From Komagataeibacter medellinensis NBRC 3288 (lineage in GTDB: Bacteria > Pseudomonadota > Alphaproteobacteria > Acetobacterales > Acetobacteraceae): 64,000 nt of DNA. A model generated the notes under the pieces. It was not told the DNA's origin. It worked only from the letters and a program-made list of their open reading frames with translations, and did no database searches. The translations under genes were made by a program, and so were the position numbers. The stretch spans positions 1,057,001-1,121,000 of the forward strand of contig NC_016027.1 of assembly GCF_000182745.2 (NCBI RefSeq), given 5' to 3'. Of this stretch, positions 28,800-39,553 are shown in pieces (positions within the stretch are counted from its first letter, which is position 1; each line of letters opens with the position of its first letter).

Positions 28800-30473
28800 A
28801 TGTGCAGCCCTTTTGACACCCTGGATTTCCCCCGCCCCACACGCGAAGCCCTTGCCCTGCGCTTTGGTCAGGTCTCCACGCTGCTCGACCAGAGTAACGT
28901 GCCTGATGCCGCCCGCCTGTTCGATACCATCCGCCGCGATTACGAAAGCTGGGCTGCACTGGTCGACCTGCGCTTCGCACAGGATACCACCAGCCCCACG
29001 GCCAAGGCCGAGCGTGACTACGCCGATGCCCTGACCCCGTACGTCACGGCGCATGAGGTCACGCTCAAGCGCAGGCTGCTGGAATATCCCGACCCCACGG
29101 CTGTGGCACAGGCCGTAACCCCCCATACGCTGGAACTATGGCGCACCGACATCACCACTTTCGACCCCCGCATTGCCGATGCGCTGGAGGAAGAAGCCCA
29201 GCTGAGCGGCGAATACACGGCTCTACTGGCTGGCGCACGGGTGACGATAGGCGGCCACGAGGTCAACCTGTCTGGCCTTGCCCCCTATGGCGAGAGTACG
29301 GACCGCACCGTACGCCACGAGGCGGAACAGGTGCGCTGGGCCTTCTTTGAACAAAATGCCAGCCGCCTTGATTCCCTGTTCGACCAGATGGTCAGGCTGC
29401 GTCACGGCATGGCGTGCACGCTGGGCTACGACTCCTACATCCCCCTGGCCTACCGCCGCATGCGCCGGGTGGATTATGGGCCGACGGATGTGGCGCGCTT
29501 CCGTGCCGATGTGCTGGAGCATGTCGTACCGCTGGTACACGACATCCTGCGCCAGCGCTGCGAGACCATGGGGTGGGAAGTCCTGTATTCCTGGGATGAA
29601 CCGCTGATCGACCCGATGGGCAACCCCCGCCCCGCTGGCAGGGACGCGCTGCTCATGGAACGTGCCCAGACCATGTTCGACCGCATGGGTGGCGATCTGG
29701 GTCCGTTTTACAGCCAGATGCGCGATGGCGGCTATCTGGACCTGGTCAACCGCGCAGGCAAGGCGGGAGGCGGATTTTGCACGTCGTTCCCCACCATTGG
29801 CATGCCGTTCATCTTTGCCAACTTCAATGGCACGCAGCATGACATAAACGTCTTTACCCACGAGATGGGGCATGCCTACCAGAACTGGAAAAGCCGCAAC
29901 CTGCCAGAGGTGGACCTGCTGTGGCCGACCATGGATGCCGCTGAGATCAATTCCATGGCGCTGGAATTCCTGACCTGGCCGCATATCGACCTGATGGTCG
30001 AACCCGGACAGGGGGCGCGCTTTAGACAGATGCACCTCATCGCCTCGCTGTCGTTCCTGCCTTATGGCGTGTGTGTCGACCACTTCCAGCATGAAGTGTA
30101 CACCCGCCCGGACATGACACCGGCAGAGCGCAACGCCGTATGGCGCACGCTGGAACAGCGCTACATGCCCTGGCGCAACTATGGCGGCCTGCCCCACCCC
30201 GAAGCCGGTGGAAGGTGGCAGGCACAGGGGCATATCTACCGCTCACCCTTCTATTACATTGATTACGCACTGGCTCTGTGCTGCGCCATGCAGTTCTGGA
30301 TTCGCAGCCGCACCGACCCCGAAGGCGCCATGCAGGCCTATGTTGGTCTGTGCGCGCGCGGTGGCGCACAACCTTTTACCCGGCTGGTCCGTTCCGCAGG
30401 GCTGCAATCACCTTTCCAGCCCGGCACGCTGGCCGATGTGGTCCGCACCGCGCGCGATATCCTGAACGCCTGA
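28800..30473 (+). CDS. M3 family oligoendopeptidase (PepF-like)
   Basis: The 557-residue protein has the zinc-binding HEMGH at residues 354-358 (FTHEMGHAYQNW), the third ligand Glu382 in AEINSMALEFL and the substrate-binding HIYRSPFYYIDYALA near the C-terminus. This is an intact thimet/oligoendopeptidase-F zinc peptidase, likely cytoplasmic since no signal peptide is seen. ATG 28800 is chosen; the frame is open upstream into the OPT gene, but those residues are not peptidase-like. Confidence 0.9.
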   Translation: MCSPFDTLDFPRPTREALALRFGQVSTLLDQSNVPDAARLFDTIRRDYESWAALVDLRFAQDTTSPTAKAERDYADALTPYVTAHEVTLKRRLLEYPDPTAVAQAVTPHTLELWRTDITTFDPRIADALEEEAQLSGEYTALLAGARVTIGGHEVNLSGLAPYGESTDRTVRHEAEQVRWAFFEQNASRLDSLFDQMVRLRHGMACTLGYDSYIPLAYRRMRRVDYGPTDVARFRADVLEHVVPLVHDILRQRCETMGWEVLYSWDEPLIDPMGNPRPAGRDALLMERAQTMFDRMGGDLGPFYSQMRDGGYLDLVNRAGKAGGGFCTSFPTIGMPFIFANFNGTQHDINVFTHEMGHAYQNWKSRNLPEVDLLWPTMDAAEINSMALEFLTWPHIDLMVEPGQGARFRQMHLIASLSFLPYGVCVDHFQHEVYTRPDMTPAERNAVWRTLEQRYMPWRNYGGLPHPEAGGRWQAQGHIYRSPFYYIDYALALCCAMQFWIRSRTDPEGAMQAYVGLCARGGAQPFTRLVRSAGLQSPFQPGTLADVVRTARDILNA

Positions 30474-30531
30474 CCGGCACGCAGCATAATCTCCGGTCAC
30501 GCCACGATCCTTGCGCCCTACAGGGAAAGCC

Positions 30532-30828
30532 ATGTCCACAGCCACACCTTCCATCGCCCGCACCGTATGCAAGACCGTGGCCGTCCTTGTACTGACGGGG
30601 CTGTTCATGCTCAGCCTGCGCTTCAGCGCCACCGTGGCCAGCCTGGTGGACCGGGTTGCGGGCACCGATCTGTGGCTGTCGCTCTACCGGCTTGCCGGTG
30701 CGAATGACGCAACCGAACAGGAACGGCTGATCATCATGGCCGTGGCCCTTGTGTGCTGTCTGCTGGCTGTATGCGTGGTAGAGGTGGCGGACCGGTTGCT
30801 TAGCCGTGTCCGCCCGTCCCACTCATGA
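30532..30828 (+). CDS. Small two-helix membrane protein, unknown
   Basis: The 98-residue protein starts at MSTATPSIARTV with AGGGAAAG upstream. It has two strong hydrophobic helices (about 18-38 and 68-88) separated by a 30-residue loop. I do not recognise a family. Its last six bases overlap the 3' end of the convergent methyltransferase gene. Confidence 0.6.
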   Translation: MSTATPSIARTVCKTVAVLVLTGLFMLSLRFSATVASLVDRVAGTDLWLSLYRLAGANDATEQERLIIMAVALVCCLLAVCVVEVADRLLSRVRPSHS

Positions 30829-31791
30829 CGGGTCGCGCTGCCAGAAAAAGGTGAGTTCATGCTTGTTGTGCCACAGATGCACAACACGCCCACCGGCAAT
30901 GGCTGCAAAGGCTTCCGCTGTTTCATGGTCGGTCTCGCCCTGGAACTTGATGGTCATGACAATGCGCGCCGCCCTGCCCGATTCAATCCACCGCCGCGCC
31001 AGCGCCAGCAGCCGGGCGGGATAGGCGATGATATCAGAAAACAGCCAGTCCACCGGTGCACAGTCCTGCGGGTCCAGGCCAAAAGCACTTTCGTAGCGGC
31101 AGGTGACATTAGGCAAGCTGGCCACGTTTTCCGCCAGGGGGGAACGATCAATGGCAGTAACATGCGCCCCGTTGCTGGCCGCAACCCACGTCCACCCGCC
31201 GGGGCAGGCCCCCAGGTCAAGGCACGTCTCCCCCGCCACCGGCCACCGGCCAAGGCGCAGCAGCGCTTCCCACAGCTTGAGATAGGCGCGCGATGGCGGA
31301 TCGGTGCGATTTTCCTCAAATTCGACCTCGCCATTGATGAAAGGCGAGGACTTGGTACGTGAGAGCAGCAGGCGGTCGGGGGCCAGCAGGGTCCATGCAC
31401 CTAGATGGGCATCGGGAGCCACGGCAGGAAAGACAAGGGGCTTTGGCCGCAGCGGTGGCAGCGCATCGCCTATCAGCGCGCAGCGGCGGTGCAGCATCGG
31501 CGCATAACACGCCCAGTTGCGCTGGATCGCACGCAGGATGCGGGCAGCCCCCTTGATGGAGGGCACATCATGCTCCTCTGGCGTATCCCATGTCTCAAGC
31601 GCCCACAGGCTGGCTACCGGTGGGTGGGCGGACAACACCAGCCGCCCATGCCAGCACAGGTCTCCCGCCCCCCTGCGTGCCAGTTCCTGCGCCAGGACCG
31701 GCTCGAAACCGGGGGCTGCCAGATACGCGCTGCGGACCGGCCACCCTGGCCGGGTAGCATCGGGCGGCCCGCCCGTTCCATGCCTGTTCAT
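30823..31791 (-). CDS. RlmM-like 2'-O-ribose RNA methyltransferase
   Basis: The 322-residue protein starts at MNRHGTGGPP. An N-terminal THUMP-like part (SAYLAAPGFEPVLAQELARR) is followed by an FtsJ-type SAM domain: LDLGACPGGWTWVA (SAM loop), Asp in LFSDIIAYPA, Lys in IVMTIKFQG and Glu in HNKHELTFFW. These give the K-D-K-E tetrad of 2'-O-methyltransferases. The arrangement resembles RlmM, which modifies C2498 of 23S rRNA in E. coli; the target here is inferred. The start overlaps the DUF423 stop (ATGA). Confidence 0.82.
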   Translation of the reverse strand: MNRHGTGGPPDATRPGWPVRSAYLAAPGFEPVLAQELARRGAGDLCWHGRLVLSAHPPVASLWALETWDTPEEHDVPSIKGAARILRAIQRNWACYAPMLHRRCALIGDALPPLRPKPLVFPAVAPDAHLGAWTLLAPDRLLLSRTKSSPFINGEVEFEENRTDPPSRAYLKLWEALLRLGRWPVAGETCLDLGACPGGWTWVAASNGAHVTAIDRSPLAENVASLPNVTCRYESAFGLDPQDCAPVDWLFSDIIAYPARLLALARRWIESGRAARIVMTIKFQGETDHETAEAFAAIAGGRVVHLWHNKHELTFFWQRDPS

Positions 31792-32165
31792 GACCGCATG
31801 ACCCCTACCGCCAGCAGCAGCCATGCCCCCATGAGCAGGCTCCCCCCCGTCGGCGCCACCGGCCCGGGATGGATGCCCCAGAACGCGGTCAGCGCCACGC
31901 CGGTAGTGAACAGGACGCTCCCCACCGCCATCAGGCAGCCCGCGATCGAGACCAGTGCCCGACACCCCTGCTGGATCATGAGCACCGACACGCCAATAAT
32001 GGCCAGCGCGTGCCACATCTGCATCTGAATGGCCTGACGGGCCATGTCACGACCACCTTCGGCGAAGAAGTGATCGGGCAGATGGGCGGTCAGCGCACCG
32101 CCCATGACGGCGGTAAAGGCAGCCAGCGCCGCAAAACACAAGAGAAACCTGACAACAGTAGGCAT
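31788..32165 (-). CDS. DUF423 family membrane protein
   Basis: The 125-residue protein starts at MPTVVRFLLCFAAL and has four predicted helices. MGGALTAHLPD, ARQAIQMQMWHALAI and FTTGVALTAFWG are the conserved DUF423 pattern. Function is unknown. It is coupled to the RlmM-like gene, an association also seen in enterobacteria (ygdD-rlmM), which supports both calls. Confidence 0.85.
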   Translation of the reverse strand: MPTVVRFLLCFAALAAFTAVMGGALTAHLPDHFFAEGGRDMARQAIQMQMWHALAIIGVSVLMIQQGCRALVSIAGCLMAVGSVLFTTGVALTAFWGIHPGPVAPTGGSLLMGAWLLLAVGVMRS

Positions 32166-32397
32166 AAGGCGTATCCGAAAAACAGGGTGACAACCCGCCG
32201 TGGCACGGGCGGCCACACCCTACCCTCGCCATGGGGCGATCGTATAGGTCACGCACGCGATGCTGCCGTGCTGGCGGATGGGACGTATTTCCCCCTACCC
32301 GCGCATGCATGCCAGCTTTATATGACGCGGCAAAACTGATAAACTGCAATCACGGCCAGTAAAAATCCGTATTTTACACGTTAGGAAGACGATCAAC

Positions 32398-32958
32398 ATG
32401 AGACATTACGCAGTCTGCCTCCTTTGTGCGTCTGTCAGCCTTCTTCCTCTCTTCCCCGTGGCCCACGCGGCACCAGCCACACCCGCCAGCACAGCACCGG
32501 CCGCAACCCTGCCGCCGCTTACGGAATCAGATTCCACCTTTGCCGAGAATGTTTCCGCGCTGAATACTTTCGAGATCAATATTTCCAACCAGGCCGCCGA
32601 GCAGACCAAGCGCCGCAAAGTGCAGGAATTTGCCCAGGCTTCAGCCAAGATGCATACGACCAACCAGAAAGCCCTGACCACCCTTGCACTCAAGCACGGG
32701 CTGGCCCTACACAAGGACATGAGCCCCGACGAAGAACAGATTGCAGCCCAACTCAAGACGGAAAGCGGCTCCAAATTCGAGCACGATTATCTTGACCTGC
32801 AGGCGCAGGCAGCCAGCGACGCGCTAGCCATGTTCCAGAACGAAGCGGAATCCGCCTCCGACCCTGATCTGAAGGCCTATGCCGCCGCAACAGCAGATAC
32901 ATTGCAGACAAACCTGAATGACAGCCTGAAACTGGGCGCAAGCAAGCCCACACGCTGA
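32398..32958 (+). CDS. DUF4142 family secreted protein
   Basis: The 186-residue protein has a signal peptide (cleavage near AHA at 22-24), an Ala/Pro/Thr-rich linker and a helical DUF4142 domain. That domain contains FAENVSALNTFEINISNQAA, VQEFAQASAKMHTTNQKAL and a repeated helix pattern related to ferritin-like bundles. Family function is unknown; members are periplasmic. AGGA precedes the ATG. The 232-base spacer upstream (32166-32397) should hold divergent promoters for this gene and DUF423. Confidence 0.82.
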   Translation: MRHYAVCLLCASVSLLPLFPVAHAAPATPASTAPAATLPPLTESDSTFAENVSALNTFEINISNQAAEQTKRRKVQEFAQASAKMHTTNQKALTTLALKHGLALHKDMSPDEEQIAAQLKTESGSKFEHDYLDLQAQAASDALAMFQNEAESASDPDLKAYAAATADTLQTNLNDSLKLGASKPTR

Positions 32959-32986
32959 ACCCACCAGCCACCATGCAGGAGCAGCC

Positions 32987-33556
32987 ATGACCATCCGCCT
33001 TGACCGAATCGTGACACGCGGTGGCGATCGGGGAGAAACGGCACTGGGAAACGGTGCGCGCGTGCCCAAGGACTGCGCGCGCATCGAAGCCCTTGGCGCG
33101 CTGGATGAAGCCAATGCCACCATGGGCCTGCTGCGCGGCAGCCTGCCCGCCGGGCGCAACGCCACCTTCATTGCATGGGTGCAGGGCCTGCTGTTCGATA
33201 TTGGCGGCGCGGTCTGCATGCCCGCCCACCCCCCGCGCGCGCTGCCGCATGGGATGGATGCCGTACGCGCCATGGAGGGGGAAGTGGAGCGCCTGCGCGC
33301 GGACATACCGCCGCTGCGCAGTTTCGTCCTGCCCGGTGGCACGCCTGCTGGCGCCCATGCACACCTTGCGCGCACTGTCGTGCGCCGGGCAGAGCGGCGA
33401 CTGGCCACGCTGGCACGGACGGAAGAGATCGGCACAGACATTCCCGCCTGCATGAACCGCCTGTCGGACTATCTGTTCGTACTGGGGCGGCACCTTAACA
33501 ACAACGGGGCAGATGACCTGACATGGACACCTGCCACCCCACCGCCTGCGGACTGA
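32987..33556 (+). CDS. Cob(I)alamin adenosyltransferase, PduO type
   Basis: Transfers adenosyl from ATP to cob(I)alamin to make coenzyme B12. The 189-residue protein has the ATP-binding TRGGDRGETALG near the N-terminus, ALGALDEANATMGLLRG, and FVLPGGTPAGAHAHLARTVVRRAERR near the C-terminus (in part), then NRLSDYLFVLGRHLN. These are the PduO/ATR signature blocks. It is close behind the DUF4142 gene and converges on gntK. Confidence 0.93.
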   Translation: MTIRLDRIVTRGGDRGETALGNGARVPKDCARIEALGALDEANATMGLLRGSLPAGRNATFIAWVQGLLFDIGGAVCMPAHPPRALPHGMDAVRAMEGEVERLRADIPPLRSFVLPGGTPAGAHAHLARTVVRRAERRLATLARTEEIGTDIPACMNRLSDYLFVLGRHLNNNGADDLTWTPATPPPAD

Positions 33557-33568
33557 ACCCGTCCGGCC

Positions 33569-34144
33569 TTAACCCGGCAGGCTGGCCAGATGCGCGCAGG
33601 CCTGCTCAGCCAGCAGGTCCTGGGCAGCATTGACATCAAGCGCCATGACCACTTCCTCCTCCATATCCGGTTCCTCCAGCGTTGCGAACTGGCTGTCCAG
33701 CATGGCCACGGGCATGAAATGGCCGGTACGCTGCGCAAGCCGCGGAGCGATGTCTTCCCTGCTGCCCTTGAGGTAGACAAAGCAGACATCGGTACTCCCG
33801 CTGCCAATACGTTCACGGTAATGGCGTTTAAGCGAGGAACAGGTGATGATCCCGCACTGCCCCGCTTCCTTCCATGCCGCAACCTGCGCTGCGATACGAT
33901 CAAGCCAGGGAGCGCGGTCTTCATCCGTAAGGGGAATGCCATTGCTCATACGGGCAATGTTATTGGCGGGATGCAGGTCATCACCTTCAACAAGGGGCCA
34001 GCCCATGCGTTCGGCCATAAGCTGGGCGAGTGTGCTCTTGCCGCACCCCGATACCCCCATTACAATCAACACGCAGGGACGCCCTGCCTGGCCAAGCCTG
34101 CGCGAGAGGGAAACCATAACCGCCTTTTGCCCGATATTACACAT
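33569..34144 (-). CDS. gntK: Gluconokinase
   Basis: Phosphorylates gluconate to 6-phosphogluconate, feeding the pentose phosphate and Entner-Doudoroff routes, central in acetic acid bacteria that oxidise glucose in the periplasm. The 191-residue protein has P-loop [19 protein letters not shown], the gluconate-binding EGDDLHPANNIARMSNGIPL, and ITCSSLKRHYRERI. An internal Met at residue 10 is an alternative start. It ends 12 bases from the convergent adenosyltransferase gene. Confidence 0.94.
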   Translation of the reverse strand: MCNIGQKAVMVSLSRRLGQAGRPCVLIVMGVSGCGKSTLAQLMAERMGWPLVEGDDLHPANNIARMSNGIPLTDEDRAPWLDRIAAQVAAWKEAGQCGIITCSSLKRHYRERIGSGSTDVCFVYLKGSREDIAPRLAQRTGHFMPVAMLDSQFATLEEPDMEEEVVMALDVNAAQDLLAEQACAHLASLPG

Positions 34145-34559
34145 TCCGTATCCTGCCGGATATTATTACAAGGTTGGTGCCTTCACCCTATCTGGACCTA
34201 ACAGCGGCATGAAGGCAAGGGATACGCCAAAAAACAGTTTCCAATACGGAGCAACAGCATGGCGACCTATATTTATTCTATCCGCGCAAAATCAAAATTG
34301 AAATAAATTATATTTCAGCATCTCATTTTTTAAAAGTCTATAAAATTATTTTCATTTTAATAATATTTATTTTTACTATAATAATACAATAATAATCATA
34401 TCCTTATCTATAGTGCTTGCATTGTGGCGGCAGTCAGCCTTATTATGGCTTATAAGCATTAAAAAACAGCACCGTTTGTATGTTACTTTTAGGAATACAT
34501 TCCTAAAATATGATTTTAGTTACGTCCTTATGGTGCATTGAGTTGTCGAGAGTCCAGCA
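34145..34559. other. Long AT-rich intergenic region
   Basis: The 415-base spacer between gntK (divergent) and the coiled-coil gene has no credible gene. From about 34285 to 34510 it is very AT-rich, with long A/T runs, in sharp contrast with the surrounding GC-rich DNA. It contains GCTTATAAGC (34448-34457), a perfect 10-base palindrome, a larger palindrome at 34487-34508 and a possible promoter (TTGCAT at 34417, 18-base spacing, TATTAT at 34441). Confidence 0.8.
34487..34508. promoter_or_regulatory. Perfect 10+2+10 palindrome upstream of coiled-coil gene
   Basis: Arms TTTTAGGAAT and ATTCCTAAAA are exact reverse complements around a central AC. The site is about 50 bases before the GTG start at 34560 and downstream of a candidate -10 (TATTAT 34441-34446). 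Its symmetry and position suit a repressor operator; as a transcript it could also form a hairpin in the leader. Confidence 0.5.
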
Positions 34560-35225
34560 GTGTCATCTTATAACGATTTTCTTTCCTTTCCCAAAGAAGA
34601 AGCGCGGAACGCATCGCGCGAAGAAGTTAATGAATCCGCTTTCCGTGAAGCACTGGAGCGTATGGGCAAGAACCGCCCCGCACCCGCCCGTGGCACAGGG
34701 GGCGGCAAGCCCAAGCAGCAACAGCAGCGTCCCGCACGCCAGGTTGAAACCGTACAGCGCCGCCGCAAATTCGTGCAGGATGGTGATGTGCGTGTTGAAC
34801 ACCACTCCCTCAGCACCGGGCGTGCCACGCCACGCGCCATGCATGCCCAGCAGGAAGACCGCAGCGAAACCGATCAGTTGCGCCACAAGGTGCAGTTCGA
34901 ACAGAAGCTGCGCGAACAGTCCGAACTCCGCCTTTCGGAAGCGCAGGCGCATATCCGCTCCCTGACCACCCGCATCGGCCATGCAGATGTGATCGCGGCG
35001 GAACACAAGGACAAGCTGGCCGCCAAAGAGGCAGAAATGCTGGCCCTGCGCGCGGAACTGTATGCCGCACGCGAGGAAACCGCCCAGTTGCGTGAGGAAC
35101 TGAACCGGCACAAGACCCGCACACGCAGCACGGCAGAAAACCGCCCCGCCCCGGCTAGCCAGCCTGCTGCCGCCGCAAGTCCAGCCGAGGCAGAACCCGA
35201 ACCCGTCAAATGGTGGCTGCGGTAA
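34560..35225 (+). CDS. Coiled-coil protein of unknown function (GTG start)
   Basis: The 221-residue protein opens with SSYNDFLSFPKEEARNASRE. A basic, Gln/Arg/Pro-rich stretch covers residues 38-70, then a long predicted coiled coil (about 98-185), with KVQFEQKLREQSELRLSEAQ and LAAKEAEMLALRAELYAARE. The tail is Ala/Pro/Glu-rich and ends VKWWLR. No signal peptide or membrane helix is seen and I recognise no family. GTG is used because no ATG lies in frame before the conserved-looking start; the upstream ribosome-binding site is weak. The membrane protein that follows is 12 bases away, suggesting one operon. Confidence 0.7.
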   Translation: MSSYNDFLSFPKEEARNASREEVNESAFREALERMGKNRPAPARGTGGGKPKQQQQRPARQVETVQRRRKFVQDGDVRVEHHSLSTGRATPRAMHAQQEDRSETDQLRHKVQFEQKLREQSELRLSEAQAHIRSLTTRIGHADVIAAEHKDKLAAKEAEMLALRAELYAAREETAQLREELNRHKTRTRSTAENRPAPASQPAAAASPAEAEPEPVKWWLR

Positions 35226-35237
35226 TATCACCAGCTC

Positions 35238-35717
35238 ATGACGCCAGATGACCCGCCGCGCAATCCGGCCGCACGCCAACGCCAGATCGGGCTGGTCATT
35301 GTCGCCACCTGCACCAGTGCAAGCCTGGCCATACTGGTGCTGCTGCCGCTTGTAAGCGGGCTGGTCAACCTGCTGCGCGATATACTGGGCGTGCTGATCC
35401 TGCCCTTTTCGTTCATGTTCGGAATGGGGGGAGAACAGGGACAGTCCCCTGCCCTGCTTCGCCTGCTATCCGATATGGGGTTGCAGACCCAGATGCACCC
35501 GTTGCGGCTGGGGGTTGCGACCGTGCTAGAACTGGTGGCCGTTTTCCTGTTTGTCATAGCCGAACGGCTGGGGGGACGGACAGGTTACATGGCAGCCTGC
35601 GCGGCATCGGCAGGGGCAATCGGCCTGTCGGGCCTGCCGCTGGGCATGCCGCTACTGCCTGCCATCATAACGGAAGGGGTCTTCCTGTTCTGCCCCCCGG
35701 CACCCGACCCAGACTGA
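35238..35717 (+). CDS. Multi-helix membrane protein, unknown
   Basis: The 159-residue protein has about four hydrophobic segments: IGLVIVATCTSASLAILVLL, a long stretch around VNLLRDILGVLILPFSFMFG, LGVATVLELVAVFLFVIAE, and a C-terminal Gly/Leu/Pro-rich segment. No family is recognised. It follows the coiled-coil gene by 12 bases on the same strand. Confidence 0.65.
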   Translation: MTPDDPPRNPAARQRQIGLVIVATCTSASLAILVLLPLVSGLVNLLRDILGVLILPFSFMFGMGGEQGQSPALLRLLSDMGLQTQMHPLRLGVATVLELVAVFLFVIAERLGGRTGYMAACAASAGAIGLSGLPLGMPLLPAIITEGVFLFCPPAPDPD

Positions 35718-35731
35718 AACGTCCGTATTGG

Positions 35732-35760
35732 CATCGTTCTGGTTTTTTAAGCGAACGATG
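35732..35760 (+). terminator. Hairpin after the membrane-protein gene
   Basis: An eight-base stem CATCGTTC (35732-35739) / GAACGATG (35753-35760) lies 15 bases past the stop at 35717, with T6 inside the loop rather than after the stem. It may terminate the upstream operon together with the adjoining repeat hairpin. Confidence 0.4.
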
Positions 35761-35766
35761 TCCCAT

Positions 35767-35813
35767 GAAGCTTTTTGAAAAAAGCTTCAGCAAAAACTTT
35801 CTCAATGATTGCA
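35767..35813. repeat. Dispersed intergenic hairpin repeat, copy 1
   Basis: Perfect arms GAAGCTTTTT (35767-35776) and AAAAAGCTTC (35779-35788) are followed by AGCAAAAACTTTCTCAATGA. The copy at 60555-60600 shares the hairpin and the tail CAAAAACTTTCT-ATGATT with few differences. It sits between two converging units and may act as a bidirectional terminator. The rest of 35718-35944 shows nothing else recognisable. Confidence 0.7.
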
Positions 35814-35944
35814 TGGGTATTTTGCGGGCAGGGTTTCAGGCCACCTACAAAAAATGGATGCGCCGCCGCCCTGCCTTTGTCACAAAAGACAGGACGGGCT
35901 GAAATCTGTTCCCAAACAGAATTCAGCCTTGCCGCGACATATCC

Positions 35945-37174
35945 TTAGCTCAGACCTTCGACAAAACGGGCCAGGCGGGCGCAGGCTTCTTTCAGCACAT
36001 CATCGCTAGTGGCATAGGACAGGCGCAGATAAGGCCCCTGCCCGAAAGCAGATCCATGTACCACCGCCACCTTCTGTTCTTCCAGCAGGGCGATGGCGAA
36101 ATCCTCATCCGTTTCCAGTCTGCGCCCCTCCGCACTCACCTTGCCCATGCATCGGGCAATACCCGGATAGGCATAGAACGCCCCGTGTGGCATGGCGCAG
36201 GTCAGTCCCGGTATCGCGCGCAAGGTCGAGACCACCAGTTCGCGTCGGCGCGCATAGGCCATGCACATTTCGGCAATGATATCCGCTGGCCCGTCCAGCG
36301 CCGCCGCCGCCGCCGCCTGCGCTATGGAACAGATGCCCGATGTGGCACTGCCCTGTATGGCGGTCATGGCACGGATCAGCGGGGCAGGACCACCCACGTA
36401 ACCCACGCGCCAGCCCGTCATGGCATAGGCTTTCGAGACACCATTGAGGGTCAGGATACGGTGCCTCAGATCAGGCGCCACCGCCGCCAGCGAGACATGA
36501 CGCAGGTCATCATACAACAGGTGTTCGTATATCTCGTCAGATAGTACGTGCACATGCGGGTGACGGCGCAGCACCTCGGCCACCGCCTCCATATCCACCT
36601 GCCCCATGGTCCCGCCGGTAGGATTGTTGGGGAAGTTGAGCACAAGCCACTTGGTGCGCGGCGTAATGGCGGCTTCCAGCGCGCTGGCCGTCAGCCGGAA
36701 GTCATCAGCCTCGTGACAGTCGGCATAGACGGGCGTGCCGCCAAACATCTGCACGATCAGCGGGTAACTGACCCAGTATGGCCGGGGAATGACCACTTCA
36801 TCGCCAGGCTGCACGGTGGCCATGAACGCATTGAAGATGACCTGCTTGCCACCATTGGAGACCATGATTTCGGCAGGCGCGTAGTCCAGCGCATTCTCGC
36901 GCGCGAATTTGCGCGCGATGGCTGCCTTCAGTGCGGGCGTACCATCAACGGGGGGGTATTTTGTCTGTCCCTCCAGTGCTGCGCGGTGGGCGGCCTCGAT
37001 CACGGCGGGAGGGGTCGCGAAATCCGGCTCCCCCAATGCGAGGGAGAGGACTTTTTCCCCCTTTGCACGCAGGCCACGCGCACGCTGCGCCATGGCGATG
37101 GTGGCGGGCACCACAAGCCGCTCCATCCGCTGCGCCAGAAAGCCGGGGGCCAGGGCACCCTTCTGCGTTGTCAT
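35945..37174 (-). CDS. Class I pyridoxal-phosphate aminotransferase
   Basis: The 409-residue protein belongs to the aspartate-aminotransferase superfamily (1-gamma type). Markers are SLALGEPDFATPPAV, MVSNGGKQVIFNAF, LNFPNNPTGGTM, SDEIYEHLLYDD, the PLP Lys in [16 protein letters not shown] and the C-terminal Arg in LRLSYATSDD. Substrate specificity cannot be fixed from sequence. It lies 12 bases downstream of a paralogue with about half identical residues, so the pair probably arose by tandem duplication. Confidence 0.88.
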   Translation of the reverse strand: MTTQKGALAPGFLAQRMERLVVPATIAMAQRARGLRAKGEKVLSLALGEPDFATPPAVIEAAHRAALEGQTKYPPVDGTPALKAAIARKFARENALDYAPAEIMVSNGGKQVIFNAFMATVQPGDEVVIPRPYWVSYPLIVQMFGGTPVYADCHEADDFRLTASALEAAITPRTKWLVLNFPNNPTGGTMGQVDMEAVAEVLRRHPHVHVLSDEIYEHLLYDDLRHVSLAAVAPDLRHRILTLNGVSKAYAMTGWRVGYVGGPAPLIRAMTAIQGSATSGICSIAQAAAAAALDGPADIIAEMCMAYARRRELVVSTLRAIPGLTCAMPHGAFYAYPGIARCMGKVSAEGRRLETDEDFAIALLEEQKVAVVHGSAFGQGPYLRLSYATSDDVLKEACARLARFVEGLS

Positions 37175-37186
37175 ACCCGGCAGCCC

Positions 37187-39330
<2,144 letters not shown>

Positions 39331-39553
39331 TATCAATTTATAACAACGCCATAGGGAACAGTCGTTTCCTGCCCGACCTTTCACGTACACGCATGACATG
39401 ACCGGGCGGCCTGCCGCCATGGGTTGCCACGCCATACGGGGTCTGCAATAGATTCATCAGTTACCTGACGACGACGCACATCACAGGCGTTCGCTTCGGA
39501 ACAGAGTACGCCTGATTGAAAGTGTGCGGCGGCATTCGGAAAGGAATGCGTCT

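Noticed and set aside
32166-32397. Search for a cobalamin riboswitch upstream of the DUF4142 / adenosyltransferase genes and of hpnR.
   Set aside because: No B12-box-like GCCACTG core or matching stems were recognised in either leader; absence is by eye only.
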